Source: a virus. Taken from it: 26,279 nucleotides of DNA. The notes under the pieces are model-generated. The model saw only the letters and a list, made by a program, of their open reading frames with translations, had not been told where the DNA came from and did no database searches. Positions 17,118-23,945 of this stretch are shown in pieces; position 1 is the first letter of the stretch, and each line of letters begins with the position of its first letter. Made by a program: the position numbers and the translations under genes. The DNA lies in IMG/VR virus record IMGVR_UViG_3300009130_000117, positions 1-26,279 of that record; one strand, 5' to 3'.

Positions 17118-17148
17118 GAAATCATCTGATTTCATGTTTTTATTTTTG
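17118..17148 (+). promoter_or_regulatory. Head-operon promoter with dyad operator
   Basis: A perfect -7 box TATTTTTG lies at 17141-17148, 5 nt before the protease ATG at 17154. Upstream, GAAATCA and TGATTTC (17118-17133) form a 7-bp dyad with a 2-nt centre, too tight for an RNA hairpin but fit for a dimeric regulator. No clear TTG is seen at -33, so an activator may be needed. Confidence 0.55.
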
Positions 17149-17153
17149 CAAAC

Positions 17154-18215
17154 ATGAATCAAAACTGGTTTGAAATCAACAACAAGGCAAAAGAAGTTGC
17201 CGATGTTTACATATATTCTGAAATCGGAAGTTTCGATGTCAACGCAAAATCTTTCATTGACGAACTGAAAGAAGTCAAAGGCAAAGATCTGAATGTCCAC
17301 ATCAATTCACTGGGTGGATCAGTCTTTGATGGTCTTGCAATTTACAACGCATTAAAAAATCACAATGGCAAAGTCACAACAATGGTTGAAGGAATTGCCG
17401 CATCGATCGCATCAGTGATCGCAATGGCTGGTGATACAATTTCAATGGCAAAAAATTCATTGTTCATGATCCACAATCCGTTCACAATGGCTGGTGGTGA
17501 TGCTGATGAACTTCGAAAAACTGCAAATGTTCTTGACAAGATTCGTGATGAAATCGCAAACATCTATTCAAGCAAAACAGAACATGATGTTGAAACGCTT
17601 GTCGGTTTGATGTCCGCTGAAACTTGGTTCAATGCAGACGAAACACTTGAAATGGGACTTGCAAATTCAATCGGTGATTCAGTTGAAATTGTCAATTCAT
17701 ACGATATTTCAAAGTTCAACAATATAACCGAAGAAAAAATCAATTCTATAATATTAAATAATAAAACAGAAAAAATCATGGCAAATTCAAACACTGAAAA
17801 CGAAAAAGGTTTGATCGAACAAATCAAGTCACTTTTCAACAATCAAAATGAAACAATCAAAAACGATCATGAAGAAGGTCATGATGGTGACACACCAGCG
17901 GAAGACGTTGACTGGGCAAAGACTTATGAAGAACTGAAAGATCAAGTGAAAAATCTTGAAGACGCAGTTCATAAAATTGAAGAACAACTAGGAATGAAAG
18001 AAGAAGAAATTGCAGACAAAGTTGGTGAACTAGAAACTGCAAATGAAGAAATTGAAAATCTTTCAAAAGAAATTTCAAAGATGAAAGCAACAAAGAAAGA
18101 TGTGGTTGCAAATGCAGATCCAGTTGTCGGTGCAGTGAAAAGTGAAGACGCAAATGCTGCATTTTACAATGCAATGCTGCGTGGATTGCAAAGAAAAAGT
18201 GGTGGAAATCAATAA
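17154..18215 (+). CDS. ClpP-like prohead protease with scaffold domain
   Basis: Residues 1-205 match the ClpP fold used by phage maturation proteases: INSLGGSVFDGLAIYNAL (50-67), catalytic Ser84 in EGIAASIAS and His107 in MIHNP. The third position seems to be Glu156 (SAETW) where ClpP has Asp, which other phage members also tolerate. From about 209 the protein changes to an acidic, Lys/Glu-rich coiled coil (near 255-305), as in capsid scaffolds, ending GGNQ. It would cleave scaffold and capsid in the prohead. The gene is directly upstream of the major capsid gene. An internal start at 17778 probably makes the scaffold separately. Confidence 0.85.
   Translation: MNQNWFEINNKAKEVADVYIYSEIGSFDVNAKSFIDELKEVKGKDLNVHINSLGGSVFDGLAIYNALKNHNGKVTTMVEGIAASIASVIAMAGDTISMAKNSLFMIHNPFTMAGGDADELRKTANVLDKIRDEIANIYSSKTEHDVETLVGLMSAETWFNADETLEMGLANSIGDSVEIVNSYDISKFNNITEEKINSIILNNKTEKIMANSNTENEKGLIEQIKSLFNNQNETIKNDHEEGHDGDTPAEDVDWAKTYEELKDQVKNLEDAVHKIEEQLGMKEEEIADKVGELETANEEIENLSKEISKMKATKKDVVANADPVVGAVKSEDANAAFYNAMLRGLQRKSGGNQ
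17778..18215 (+). CDS. Nested scaffold protein from internal start
   Basis: The in-frame ATG at 17778 (Met209 of the protease) is preceded by AATAAAACAGAAAAAATC, the same A-rich leader type with final ATC-ATGG seen before the genes at 12400, 18253 and 21391. The product would be 145 aa, beginning MANSNTEN, and is precisely the coiled-coil scaffold part without the protease. This mirrors the known C/Nu3 arrangement of lambda. Evidence is the leader and domain boundary; no direct proof. Confidence 0.55.
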   Translation: MANSNTENEKGLIEQIKSLFNNQNETIKNDHEEGHDGDTPAEDVDWAKTYEELKDQVKNLEDAVHKIEEQLGMKEEEIADKVGELETANEEIENLSKEISKMKATKKDVVANADPVVGAVKSEDANAAFYNAMLRGLQRKSGGNQ

Positions 18216-18252
18216 TCAATAATAATAAATAATAACCAAAAAATAAAAAATC

Positions 18253-19236
18253 ATGGCAAATGTAGCACTAGACAACATTTCGGCAACATATAGCGGTGCG
18301 AATTTTAGCACGTTATTTCTTGAACCGATATTCAGGGATTCAGACTTGATGCAATTTCGAGTAATTCCAAACGTAAAACACAAAATGAACTTATACACTG
18401 CGGACGCTTTGTCTTGTATCGTTCAAAAATACACTGGATGTGGTGACGCAGAAAGTGGATCATTCAATGTGAATGACAAAGTGATCACCGCTGGAAGAAT
18501 GCGTGTGGCGGTTTCACAATGTCAAGATGCGTTCTTCGGAACTTATCTTGAAGAAAGTTTCAGAAACGGAATCAACGTGTTTGATCTTCAAGGAACTGAA
18601 CTTGCAGACACAATTCTTGCAAATGTTAGAAACGGAATTTCGCAAGATGTTGTGAAATTAGCATGGTTCGGTGATACTTCATACACTGGTGACGATTCTG
18701 ATTGCTACGATTCAACTGATGGATGGTGGACACTATTCAAGGCAAACACTGAAATCGGAACAACAAGAAAAGTTGCAATCGCAAATTCTGGTGCATGGAC
18801 AACTGGTGATGCATTGGTTGCACTTCGTGCGATGTGGGCATCAGCACCATCAGCATTGCAAGGTGTTGACAATAGAGATAAAGCAATCTATGTTTCAAGA
18901 TTGATGTATGATGACTACTTGACATCACTTGAAGATCTTGGAAATGCAGAAGGTTTTTCACAATTAGTTGATGGATCTGTAAAAGTTTATTTTAGAGGGG
19001 TTGAAGTGATTCCGATGTATATCTGGGACACTGCAACAACACAAATGTCGATCGCTGATGATGTGTGTGCTGCTTATGTAGCAAAACAAAATCTTGCAGT
19101 CGGAACTGACACAAATGATCCAGAAGGAGAAATGAAAATGTTCTACGATGATTTAACTGAAAAAGTTTATGTTCGAGCATATTTCAAACTTGGGGTTCAA
19201 TTTTTACATGAATCACTTGTGCAAGTTGGCTACTAA
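18253..19236 (+). CDS. Major capsid protein
   Basis: The 327-aa protein follows the protease-scaffold gene with a strong leader (AATAAAAAATC-ATGG), as expected for the most abundant virion protein. Sequence from about residue 36 (IPNVKHKMNLYTADALSC) through the acidic middle (DSDCYDSTDGWW) to the C-terminal VRAYFKLGVQFLHESLVQVGY fits the HK97-like capsid class of Bacteroidetes phages by layout, with a long helix in the middle (DTILANVRNGISQDVVKLAW). No N-terminal delta domain is obvious, in keeping with a separate scaffold. Family call depends on context and general features. Confidence 0.75.
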   Translation: MANVALDNISATYSGANFSTLFLEPIFRDSDLMQFRVIPNVKHKMNLYTADALSCIVQKYTGCGDAESGSFNVNDKVITAGRMRVAVSQCQDAFFGTYLEESFRNGINVFDLQGTELADTILANVRNGISQDVVKLAWFGDTSYTGDDSDCYDSTDGWWTLFKANTEIGTTRKVAIANSGAWTTGDALVALRAMWASAPSALQGVDNRDKAIYVSRLMYDDYLTSLEDLGNAEGFSQLVDGSVKVYFRGVEVIPMYIWDTATTQMSIADDVCAAYVAKQNLAVGTDTNDPEGEMKMFYDDLTEKVYVRAYFKLGVQFLHESLVQVGY

Positions 19237-19274
19237 TAACTAATTGAATCTAATAATATAAAAAATAAAAAATC

Positions 19275-19826
19275 ATGAGTATAACAAGAGGACACAATGT
19301 GATTTGCTGCGATAGAAACAGACGTGGTGGAATCAAAAAAATCTGGCTAGTCGATACAGACAAAATTGCATCTTTTACTGCTGGAACAGATCATGACTAC
19401 ACTGCGGTGACAATGGTGAATCCGGGAACGGATGTGTTTTATGTGTGGGAATTTGATCGTGGGACTGCTGGTTTCACTGCAAATGCAACACGTGAAAACG
19501 GATCAACTTTGATGGATGTTTCACTTGAATTCTACATTCCGAAGATCACTGGTGTGGTGAATGAAGATTTGATGATGTTGGCAACAAGTTGTGGAATCAC
19601 TGCAATCATTGAAACTTATGCAGATGATTGTGCTGATCCAGCGGTGACGTATAAATTTGTTCTAGGATGGGACGAAATTTTTGAAGAAACTGCATACATG
19701 GAATTCACATCTGGTGAACAAGGAACTGGAACTGGTCTTCAAACTGCAAACGGAACATTGATCACGTTGACAACACAACAAGGTGAATATCCACGTGACG
19801 TGACTGCAATCACAATTCCAGTATAA
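19275..19826 (+). CDS. Putative major tail tube protein
   Basis: The 183-aa protein is beta-rich. It opens with ICCDRNRRGGIKKIWLVDTD, followed by SFTAGTDHDYTAVTM, the pattern of tail tube proteins in Bacteroidetes phages (GGIxxIxLxDxxxIxSxT). Near the end GTGTGLQTANGTLITLTTQQ supports a strand-rich tube fold. It follows the capsid gene with a strong leader and is ended by an intrinsic terminator, matching a high-copy virion protein. A capsid decoration protein is the alternative. Confidence 0.6.
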   Translation: MSITRGHNVICCDRNRRGGIKKIWLVDTDKIASFTAGTDHDYTAVTMVNPGTDVFYVWEFDRGTAGFTANATRENGSTLMDVSLEFYIPKITGVVNEDLMMLATSCGITAIIETYADDCADPAVTYKFVLGWDEIFEETAYMEFTSGEQGTGTGLQTANGTLITLTTQQGEYPRDVTAITIPV

Positions 19827-19849
19827 TCTGGAACAAGATTCTGGTTTTT
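19818..19849 (+). terminator. Intrinsic terminator after tail tube gene
   Basis: CCAG (19818-19821) pairs with CTGG (19841-19844), and AATCT (19825-19829) pairs with AGATT (19836-19840). The stem has a 3-nt bulge and a 6-nt loop, and is followed by TTTTT (19845-19849). The left arm overlaps the stop codon of the tail tube gene. Confidence 0.65.
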
Positions 19850-19874
19850 GTAGGTGTTGAAGATATGAACATTG

Positions 19875-19909
19875 AAATGGTGATATTCTGTCAAAGGGTG
19901 TCACCATTT
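19875..19909 (+). repeat. Perfect 9-bp inverted repeat
   Basis: AAATGGTGA (19875-19883) and TCACCATTT (19901-19909) are perfect inverted copies separated by 17 nt, in the gene-free 19827-19954 stretch. It could be a second terminator (short T-rich tail TTTAGTTTG follows) or an operator for the promoter at 19925. Confidence 0.55.
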
Positions 19910-19924
19910 TAGTTTGAGAATCAC

Positions 19925-19932
19925 TACTTTTG
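19925..19932 (+). promoter_or_regulatory. -7 box for portal operon promoter
   Basis: TACTTTTG matches TAnnTTTG perfectly and precedes the ATG at 19955 by 22 nt, leaving room for an A-rich leader. No TTG is found 17-21 nt upstream; the inverted repeat 19875-19909 occupies that place, so regulation may be by an activator. Confidence 0.5.
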
Positions 19933-19954
19933 TAGAAACTAAAAACATAAAAAA

Positions 19955-20191
19955 ATGGCAAACTATAAATTGATCAAGAACATTGCAAACGCACAATCAT
20001 TTCGTTTTGATGGCATCAAATACGTGACACGTGAAGTGACACAACAACAACTTGAAAGACTATTCGGAAACGGATGTCCGTTCGTAGTTGAAGGAAAAGC
20101 ACCAAAAGCACCAAAAGCAACAACAACACCAAAACCATCAAAAAAGAAATCAAATGTCGAAGAAGAAGAAACTGGATCAACAACTGAATAA
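19955..20191 (+). CDS. Small basic-tailed protein (78 aa)
   Basis: No family recognised. A short N-terminal domain (MANYKLIKNIANAQSFRFDG, then YVTREVTQQQLERLF) is followed by a low-complexity Lys/Pro/Thr linker and an acidic end (EEEETGSTTE). It overlaps the portal gene by 38 nt in another frame. Small proteins of this type precede portals in some Bacteroidetes phages; the role is unknown and a head-assembly accessory is one possibility. Confidence 0.55.
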   Translation: MANYKLIKNIANAQSFRFDGIKYVTREVTQQQLERLFGNGCPFVVEGKAPKAPKATTTPKPSKKKSNVEEEETGSTTE

Positions 20192-21386
20192 GATTGCAAA
20201 ATCGGCTGGATTTGCAAAATTTGATGTGATCAATCTTGCAGTTCCAGAAAGAATTGAAGAAATGAGTGGAACAACAAATGTTCCGACACCATACATTCCA
20301 TTCGGTGCAAACAATTTATTTCCACAATTTCTTGCAGAAATTTCCAGACTATCACCGACACATCGTTCAATTCTAGGACAAAAGAAAATCTTGTCAGTTG
20401 GAAAAGAATTTCAATCAACATCAGAATCTTTGATGTCATTTGTTGATGATGTCAACACTGGTGAATCATTGCGTGATGTTTATGGAAAACTGATGTTTGA
20501 CTATTATTGTTTCGGAAACGCATATCTGGAAATTGTTCAACACAAAGGTGGTGTGAATTTGTATCATATTGACGCAACAAAAGTTCGAATTTCAAAAGAC
20601 ATGAAAGATGTCTATATTCATGCAGACTGGGCAAACTATAATTCAACAAAAAAAGATCAAGTCATTTTGCCACTATATCCGCAATTTAGGGAAAACACAT
20701 CGGTGATCCATTTCAAAGACTATGAACCGACTTTTTCATATTATGGAATGCCGGATTTCATTGGATCTTTGTCATGGTTGTCCATTGATAATTTGTTGCA
20801 ATCCTACAACAAAACAAAGTTCGAAAATAATTTTGTGCCATCAGCGATTGTTGAAATCAATGGTGACATGGGTGAAGAAGAAGCCGAAGCACTTGTCAAA
20901 GATGCACAACAAAGATGGACTGGAAAAAACAACAATTCAAAGATCTTGTTTCTTGTCAAGAATGGTGATTCAAAACCAGCAAACATCACAATGTTGAATG
21001 ACAATGCAGACGGATCATTCATGGAATTGCAAAAATTGACAAGTCAAAACATCATCACTGCACATCGATGGCAACCAGCAATGTCCGGAATTGTTGCAGC
21101 AAACAAACTTGGATCAACTGGAAATGAAATTCGTGTTGCATGGGAAATGGTGATGGGAACAATCATCAAAGATGTTGAAGGTGTTATTCTGAAAAGGATC
21201 AGACAAGTCATTGATGACATGACACCATTGAATGCCGATGATCTGGAAATTGTTTATGAACCACCGATTTCATATCTTGCAGACATCAATCCGTCCGCAA
21301 TTTTAACATTGAACGAACAACGAATCATGCTGGGGTTTGATCCGATTGATTCTGGTGATCAATTTTTATCAACAACTAAAAAATAG
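20154..21386 (+). CDS. Portal protein
   Basis: The portal is the dodecameric ring through which TerL packages DNA. From MSKKKK at 20154 the 410-aa protein has PYIPFGANNLFPQFLAEISRLSPTHRSILGQK (split here: PYIPFGANNLFPQ then FLAEISRLSPTHRS). It continues with YCFGNAYLEIVQHKGGVNLY and the IDATKVRIS pattern common to portals, and the wing and stem helices follow. An upstream in-frame ATG at 20088 would add a Lys/Gln/His-rich tail translated from the previous gene's other frame, so I use 20154. The position after capsid and tube, rather than next to terL, is unusual. Confidence 0.8.
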   Translation: MSKKKKLDQQLNKIAKSAGFAKFDVINLAVPERIEEMSGTTNVPTPYIPFGANNLFPQFLAEISRLSPTHRSILGQKKILSVGKEFQSTSESLMSFVDDVNTGESLRDVYGKLMFDYYCFGNAYLEIVQHKGGVNLYHIDATKVRISKDMKDVYIHADWANYNSTKKDQVILPLYPQFRENTSVIHFKDYEPTFSYYGMPDFIGSLSWLSIDNLLQSYNKTKFENNFVPSAIVEINGDMGEEEAEALVKDAQQRWTGKNNNSKILFLVKNGDSKPANITMLNDNADGSFMELQKLTSQNIITAHRWQPAMSGIVAANKLGSTGNEIRVAWEMVMGTIIKDVEGVILKRIRQVIDDMTPLNADDLEIVYEPPISYLADINPSAILTLNEQRIMLGFDPIDSGDQFLSTTKK

Positions 21387-21390
21387 AATC

Positions 21391-21921
21391 ATGGCATTGA
21401 CAAACAACTACATGGCAGACGCAGCATTCATGACCGCACAAGAAGTGATCGATCTTTCATTCACAAATCAAAACACTGATCCGACATTGATTTCAAAACA
21501 ACAACGTGTCTTGGCGGAAATTGCACACATCAAAGAACCACTTGGTGAAGACTTCTACATTCATTTGAAAGATGCATTTGATGCTGGAACGCAAACTGCG
21601 GATGAAACCACATTGATGACTGACTGGATCAAACCGACACTTGCGTGGTTCACTAGGTTTGAACTACTTCTTGAAATTCAAAATCAAACAACATCATCTG
21701 GTGTTGTTCATAACATGCCAGAATTTTCACACTTGGTTTCACCAGCGGATTTGAATGTTTTCAAGCAAGACACATATCGAAAAGCAAAAGTCATGGTGAA
21801 AGCAATGATTGAATGGATTGATGAAAACGCATCATCATTTCCAGAATATGGTGCTGGATCATCCAGCATTTGTTCGACAAATGCAAGTGTCACAAAGAAT
21901 CATGGAATGATAATATACTAA
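21391..21921 (+). CDS. Putative head-tail connector protein
   Basis: The 176-aa helical protein begins MALTNNYM and has KQQRVLAEIAHIKEPLGEDF near residues 38-57, then TDWIKPTLAWFTRFELLLEI and a conserved-looking C-terminal helix (AMIEWIDENASSFPEY). This helical pattern and its place directly after the portal fit an adaptor that extends the portal channel. The start has the ATAGAATC-ATGG leader. An in-frame ATG at 21337 lies in the portal gene and is rejected. Exact family not certain. Confidence 0.55.
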   Translation: MALTNNYMADAAFMTAQEVIDLSFTNQNTDPTLISKQQRVLAEIAHIKEPLGEDFYIHLKDAFDAGTQTADETTLMTDWIKPTLAWFTRFELLLEIQNQTTSSGVVHNMPEFSHLVSPADLNVFKQDTYRKAKVMVKAMIEWIDENASSFPEYGAGSSSICSTNASVTKNHGMIIY

Positions 21922-21931
21922 TAAAAGAAAA

Positions 21932-22099
21932 ATGCCACTACCTACACCAAAACCAGAAGAAACAAAATCACAATTCATTTCACGATGTGTTTCGAATCAA
22001 GTGATGGTGACTGAATTTCCAAATGTAGCACAAAGAATTGCAGTTTGTTCAACGCAATTTGAAAAACCAAAAACAAACAAAAAAACAACTAAAAAATAG
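21932..22099 (+). CDS. Conserved small phage protein (55 aa)
   Basis: Reading from ATG 21932 gives MPLPTPKPEETKSQFISRC, then EFPNVAQRIAVCSTQFE and a Lys/Thr-rich end, stop TAG at 22097-22099. The P-x-P-x-E-x-x-x-F-x-x-R-C ... E-F-P-x-x-x-Q-R-x-A-V-C pattern is a recurrent small protein of head modules in many phages, sometimes fused to other head proteins. It fills the gap between the connector and fibre genes with 10 and 3 nt of spacing. Function unknown. Confidence 0.75.
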   Translation: MPLPTPKPEETKSQFISRCVSNQVMVTEFPNVAQRIAVCSTQFEKPKTNKKTTKK

Positions 22100-22102
22100 A
22101 CC

Positions 22103-22849
22103 ATGTCAAATCTACATAAAAACCTTCCGAATGACCAGATCCATGATCCGAAAGACTTTGCAACTGCGGCAAATTCAACAAAACTGACAAAGAATGCCAC
22201 TGGTGATCTTGAATGGGTTGCAGATGCCGGTGGTGGTGGTGGTGTTGTCACAAGTCTGACAACAACCGGAACATCTGGTGCATCAACATTGTCTGGTGCT
22301 GGGGTTTTGAACATTCCTATCTATGCACCGGACACAAACACACAAATGCTTTCCAGAAACATTCAAGCATATTGCGACATCAGTGGTTCGGATGAATTCG
22401 CACTGGGAAATGCACAATACAACAATGAACATAAATTCATCACAAATCTAGGAACGGCTGCGGTCACCGCTATCACACCGAAAAACATGGTGAATGGATC
22501 AGTCTGGGTTGTTCCGAAAAGTCTTTGCACAATAACAAGTTGGAATGGCTGGGCTTGGGGTGCGGCTGGAAATTCAGTTCACTTGTCTTTGTTACGTGCA
22601 AAACTTGCATGTCCACCACCTTCGGAAGAATATCCGGCAAGTATTGATGTGTGCAGAATCGCAACACAACTTCTTGAAACTACTGGAAACACAACACCGA
22701 TCTGTTTCAACATTAACGAATTCACAACATGTGAAGGGTGGAATGCAACACTTGATGAAATGGATGTTCTTCTTCTTTCGGCATACGTTCCAGAAGGAAA
22801 AGAAACATCGCAAATCGTTTTGAATTGCAACATTTCGATGACATACTAA
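22103..22849 (+). CDS. Putative virion fibre protein (248 aa)
   Basis: The N-terminus reads MSNLHKNLPNDQIHDPKDFA, then TAANSTKLTKNATGDLEW. This is a frequent attachment module in Bacteroidetes phages whose C-termini vary widely; here it is followed by a Gly-rich hinge (GGGGGVV near residues 44-50). The C-terminal part is beta-rich with several Cys. This organisation is typical of head or tail fibres. Proximity to portal and connector genes suggests a head or neck fibre. Receptor binding is a guess. Confidence 0.55.
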   Translation: MSNLHKNLPNDQIHDPKDFATAANSTKLTKNATGDLEWVADAGGGGGVVTSLTTTGTSGASTLSGAGVLNIPIYAPDTNTQMLSRNIQAYCDISGSDEFALGNAQYNNEHKFITNLGTAAVTAITPKNMVNGSVWVVPKSLCTITSWNGWAWGAAGNSVHLSLLRAKLACPPPSEEYPASIDVCRIATQLLETTGNTTPICFNINEFTTCEGWNATLDEMDVLLLSAYVPEGKETSQIVLNCNISMTY

Positions 22850-22857
22850 TATGAAAA

Positions 22858-23049
22858 ATGACTACTAAAATGCACGAAATAATTGAAAGAATTTGTCCGT
22901 TGACAATCATGTTGAATGCTGGTGCGATCGGAATATCAATGACGGACTTTGAACTTGGATTGAAACTTTTATCATATACCGCAGCGATCGTCTGGACTAT
23001 TGTGAAAATCACAAAAGAAATCAAATTCTGGAACGATAAAACAAAATAG
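22858..23049 (+). CDS. Small membrane protein, holin candidate (63 aa)
   Basis: The protein has two hydrophobic stretches, ICPLTIMLNAGAIGISM (about residues 12-28) and LLSYTAAIVWTIVKI (about 36-50), and a short charged C-terminus (KEIKFWNDKTK). These are features of small phage holins. It begins after a weak upstream ATG at 22851 that encodes only a few codons. It lies two genes before the amidase. A second membrane protein at 23714 competes for the holin role. Confidence 0.5.
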   Translation: MTTKMHEIIERICPLTIMLNAGAIGISMTDFELGLKLLSYTAAIVWTIVKITKEIKFWNDKTK

Positions 23050-23051
23050 AA

Positions 23052-23186
23052 ATGGCAAAAATGGCTGCGTTTGTTTATCGCAAAAATAAACACAAGAAAA
23101 GAAAAGGTGTCCATGCGAAATCAAAGACATCCAAAAACAAAGGTGCTGACAATTACGTCAAACCATACAATTCACAAGGAAGATGA
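23052..23186 (+). CDS. Basic 44-aa phage protein
   Basis: Reading from ATG 23052 gives MAKMAAFVYRKNKHKKRKGV, then HAKSKTSKNKGADNYVKPYN and SQGR, ending at TGA 23184-23186. The motif GVHAKSKTSKNKG ... NYxKPYxxQGR is one I associate with a small protein widely present in Bacteroidetes phages. It is strongly basic and suggests nucleic-acid binding. Its stop overlaps the amidase start (ATGA), a coupled arrangement. Confidence 0.7.
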   Translation: MAKMAAFVYRKNKHKKRKGVHAKSKTSKNKGADNYVKPYNSQGR

Positions 23187-23707
23187 AAAAGCAAAAATTT
23201 CTGATCCTTCATTGTTCAGCAACTTATGAAGGTGATGACATTCGTCCAGAAACAATCAAGAAATGGCACATGGACAAGTCTGGTCGTGGATGGTCACGTG
23301 TTGGCTATTCAGATGTGATCACGATTGATGGTGCATTGCACAATCTACATTTTGCAAAAGGTTCAAATCCGTATGATGGATTCATTGAAAGTTCAGAAAT
23401 GACATGGGGTGTCAAAGGTGAAAATTCACATTCCAAACATGTTTGCTATATTGGTGGACTTGACAAAGACACAAAAGAACCAAAAAACACACTAAATAAA
23501 GAACAAAACGAAACGCTTGAAATTTACATCAAGCATGAAATTTTAAGAAATCCAGATGTTCTTGTTGCTGGACACAATCAGTTTTCAAACAAGGCATGTC
23601 CATCATTCAATGTTCCAGACTATTGTTGCAAGATAGGTTTGACAATGAAGAATGTTCATTTTGGATCTTCCGAAAATTGCGAAAATAATTCAGAAAAAAA
23701 AAATTAA
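23183..23707 (+). CDS. N-acetylmuramoyl-L-alanine amidase (endolysin)
   Basis: This is the T7-lysozyme type (Amidase_2), which cuts the bond between N-acetylmuramic acid and L-alanine. Zinc ligands fit H10 (LHCSAT), H131 (AGHNQF) and C139 (NKACPSF); H131 and C139 are 8 residues apart, as H122/C130 in T7 lysozyme. K137 and Y42 match the catalytic Lys128 and Tyr46 of that enzyme. Length 174 aa is normal. There is no signal peptide, so release should depend on a holin. It lies in a lysis cluster with the holin candidates and a spanin-like gene. Confidence 0.88.
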   Translation: MKKQKFLILHCSATYEGDDIRPETIKKWHMDKSGRGWSRVGYSDVITIDGALHNLHFAKGSNPYDGFIESSEMTWGVKGENSHSKHVCYIGGLDKDTKEPKNTLNKEQNETLEIYIKHEILRNPDVLVAGHNQFSNKACPSFNVPDYCCKIGLTMKNVHFGSSENCENNSEKKN

Positions 23708-23713
23708 ATTTAT

Positions 23714-23941
23714 ATGAAAACTTTATCAAATATATTTCAAATGCTAAAATCAAAAAGATTTCTGGTGACTTTATTCATGATGTTGTCATGGCTTGTCTTC
23801 GGTTATTTAGGAATAAAAAGTGACACCAACATGTCAGAATTTGCAGCATATTTTGCAGCACTTTCACCATTTGTGATCGGCTACATCTATGGTGAAACGA
23901 AACGATCTTCTGGATCAACAAACTGCGAATGTAAAAAATAA
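23714..23941 (+). CDS. Two-TM small membrane protein, likely holin (75 aa)
   Basis: Two clear membrane segments are seen: FLVTLFMMLSWLVFGYLGI (about residues 16-34) and FAAYFAALSPFVIGYIYGE (about 43-61). The tail is short, charged and Ser/Cys-containing. Small two-TM proteins directly next to an endolysin are usually holins or antiholins. It follows the amidase by 6 nt and precedes the spanin-like gene by 4 nt. I favour it slightly over the 22858 product as the main holin. Confidence 0.6.
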   Translation: MKTLSNIFQMLKSKRFLVTLFMMLSWLVFGYLGIKSDTNMSEFAAYFAALSPFVIGYIYGETKRSSGSTNCECKK

Positions 23942-23945
23942 CATC

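Noticed and set aside
20088-20153. Upstream in-frame ATG for the portal
   Set aside because: The extra 22 residues are a Lys/Gln/His-rich low-complexity run from the other frame of the preceding gene; portal sequence starts at MSKKKK (20154).
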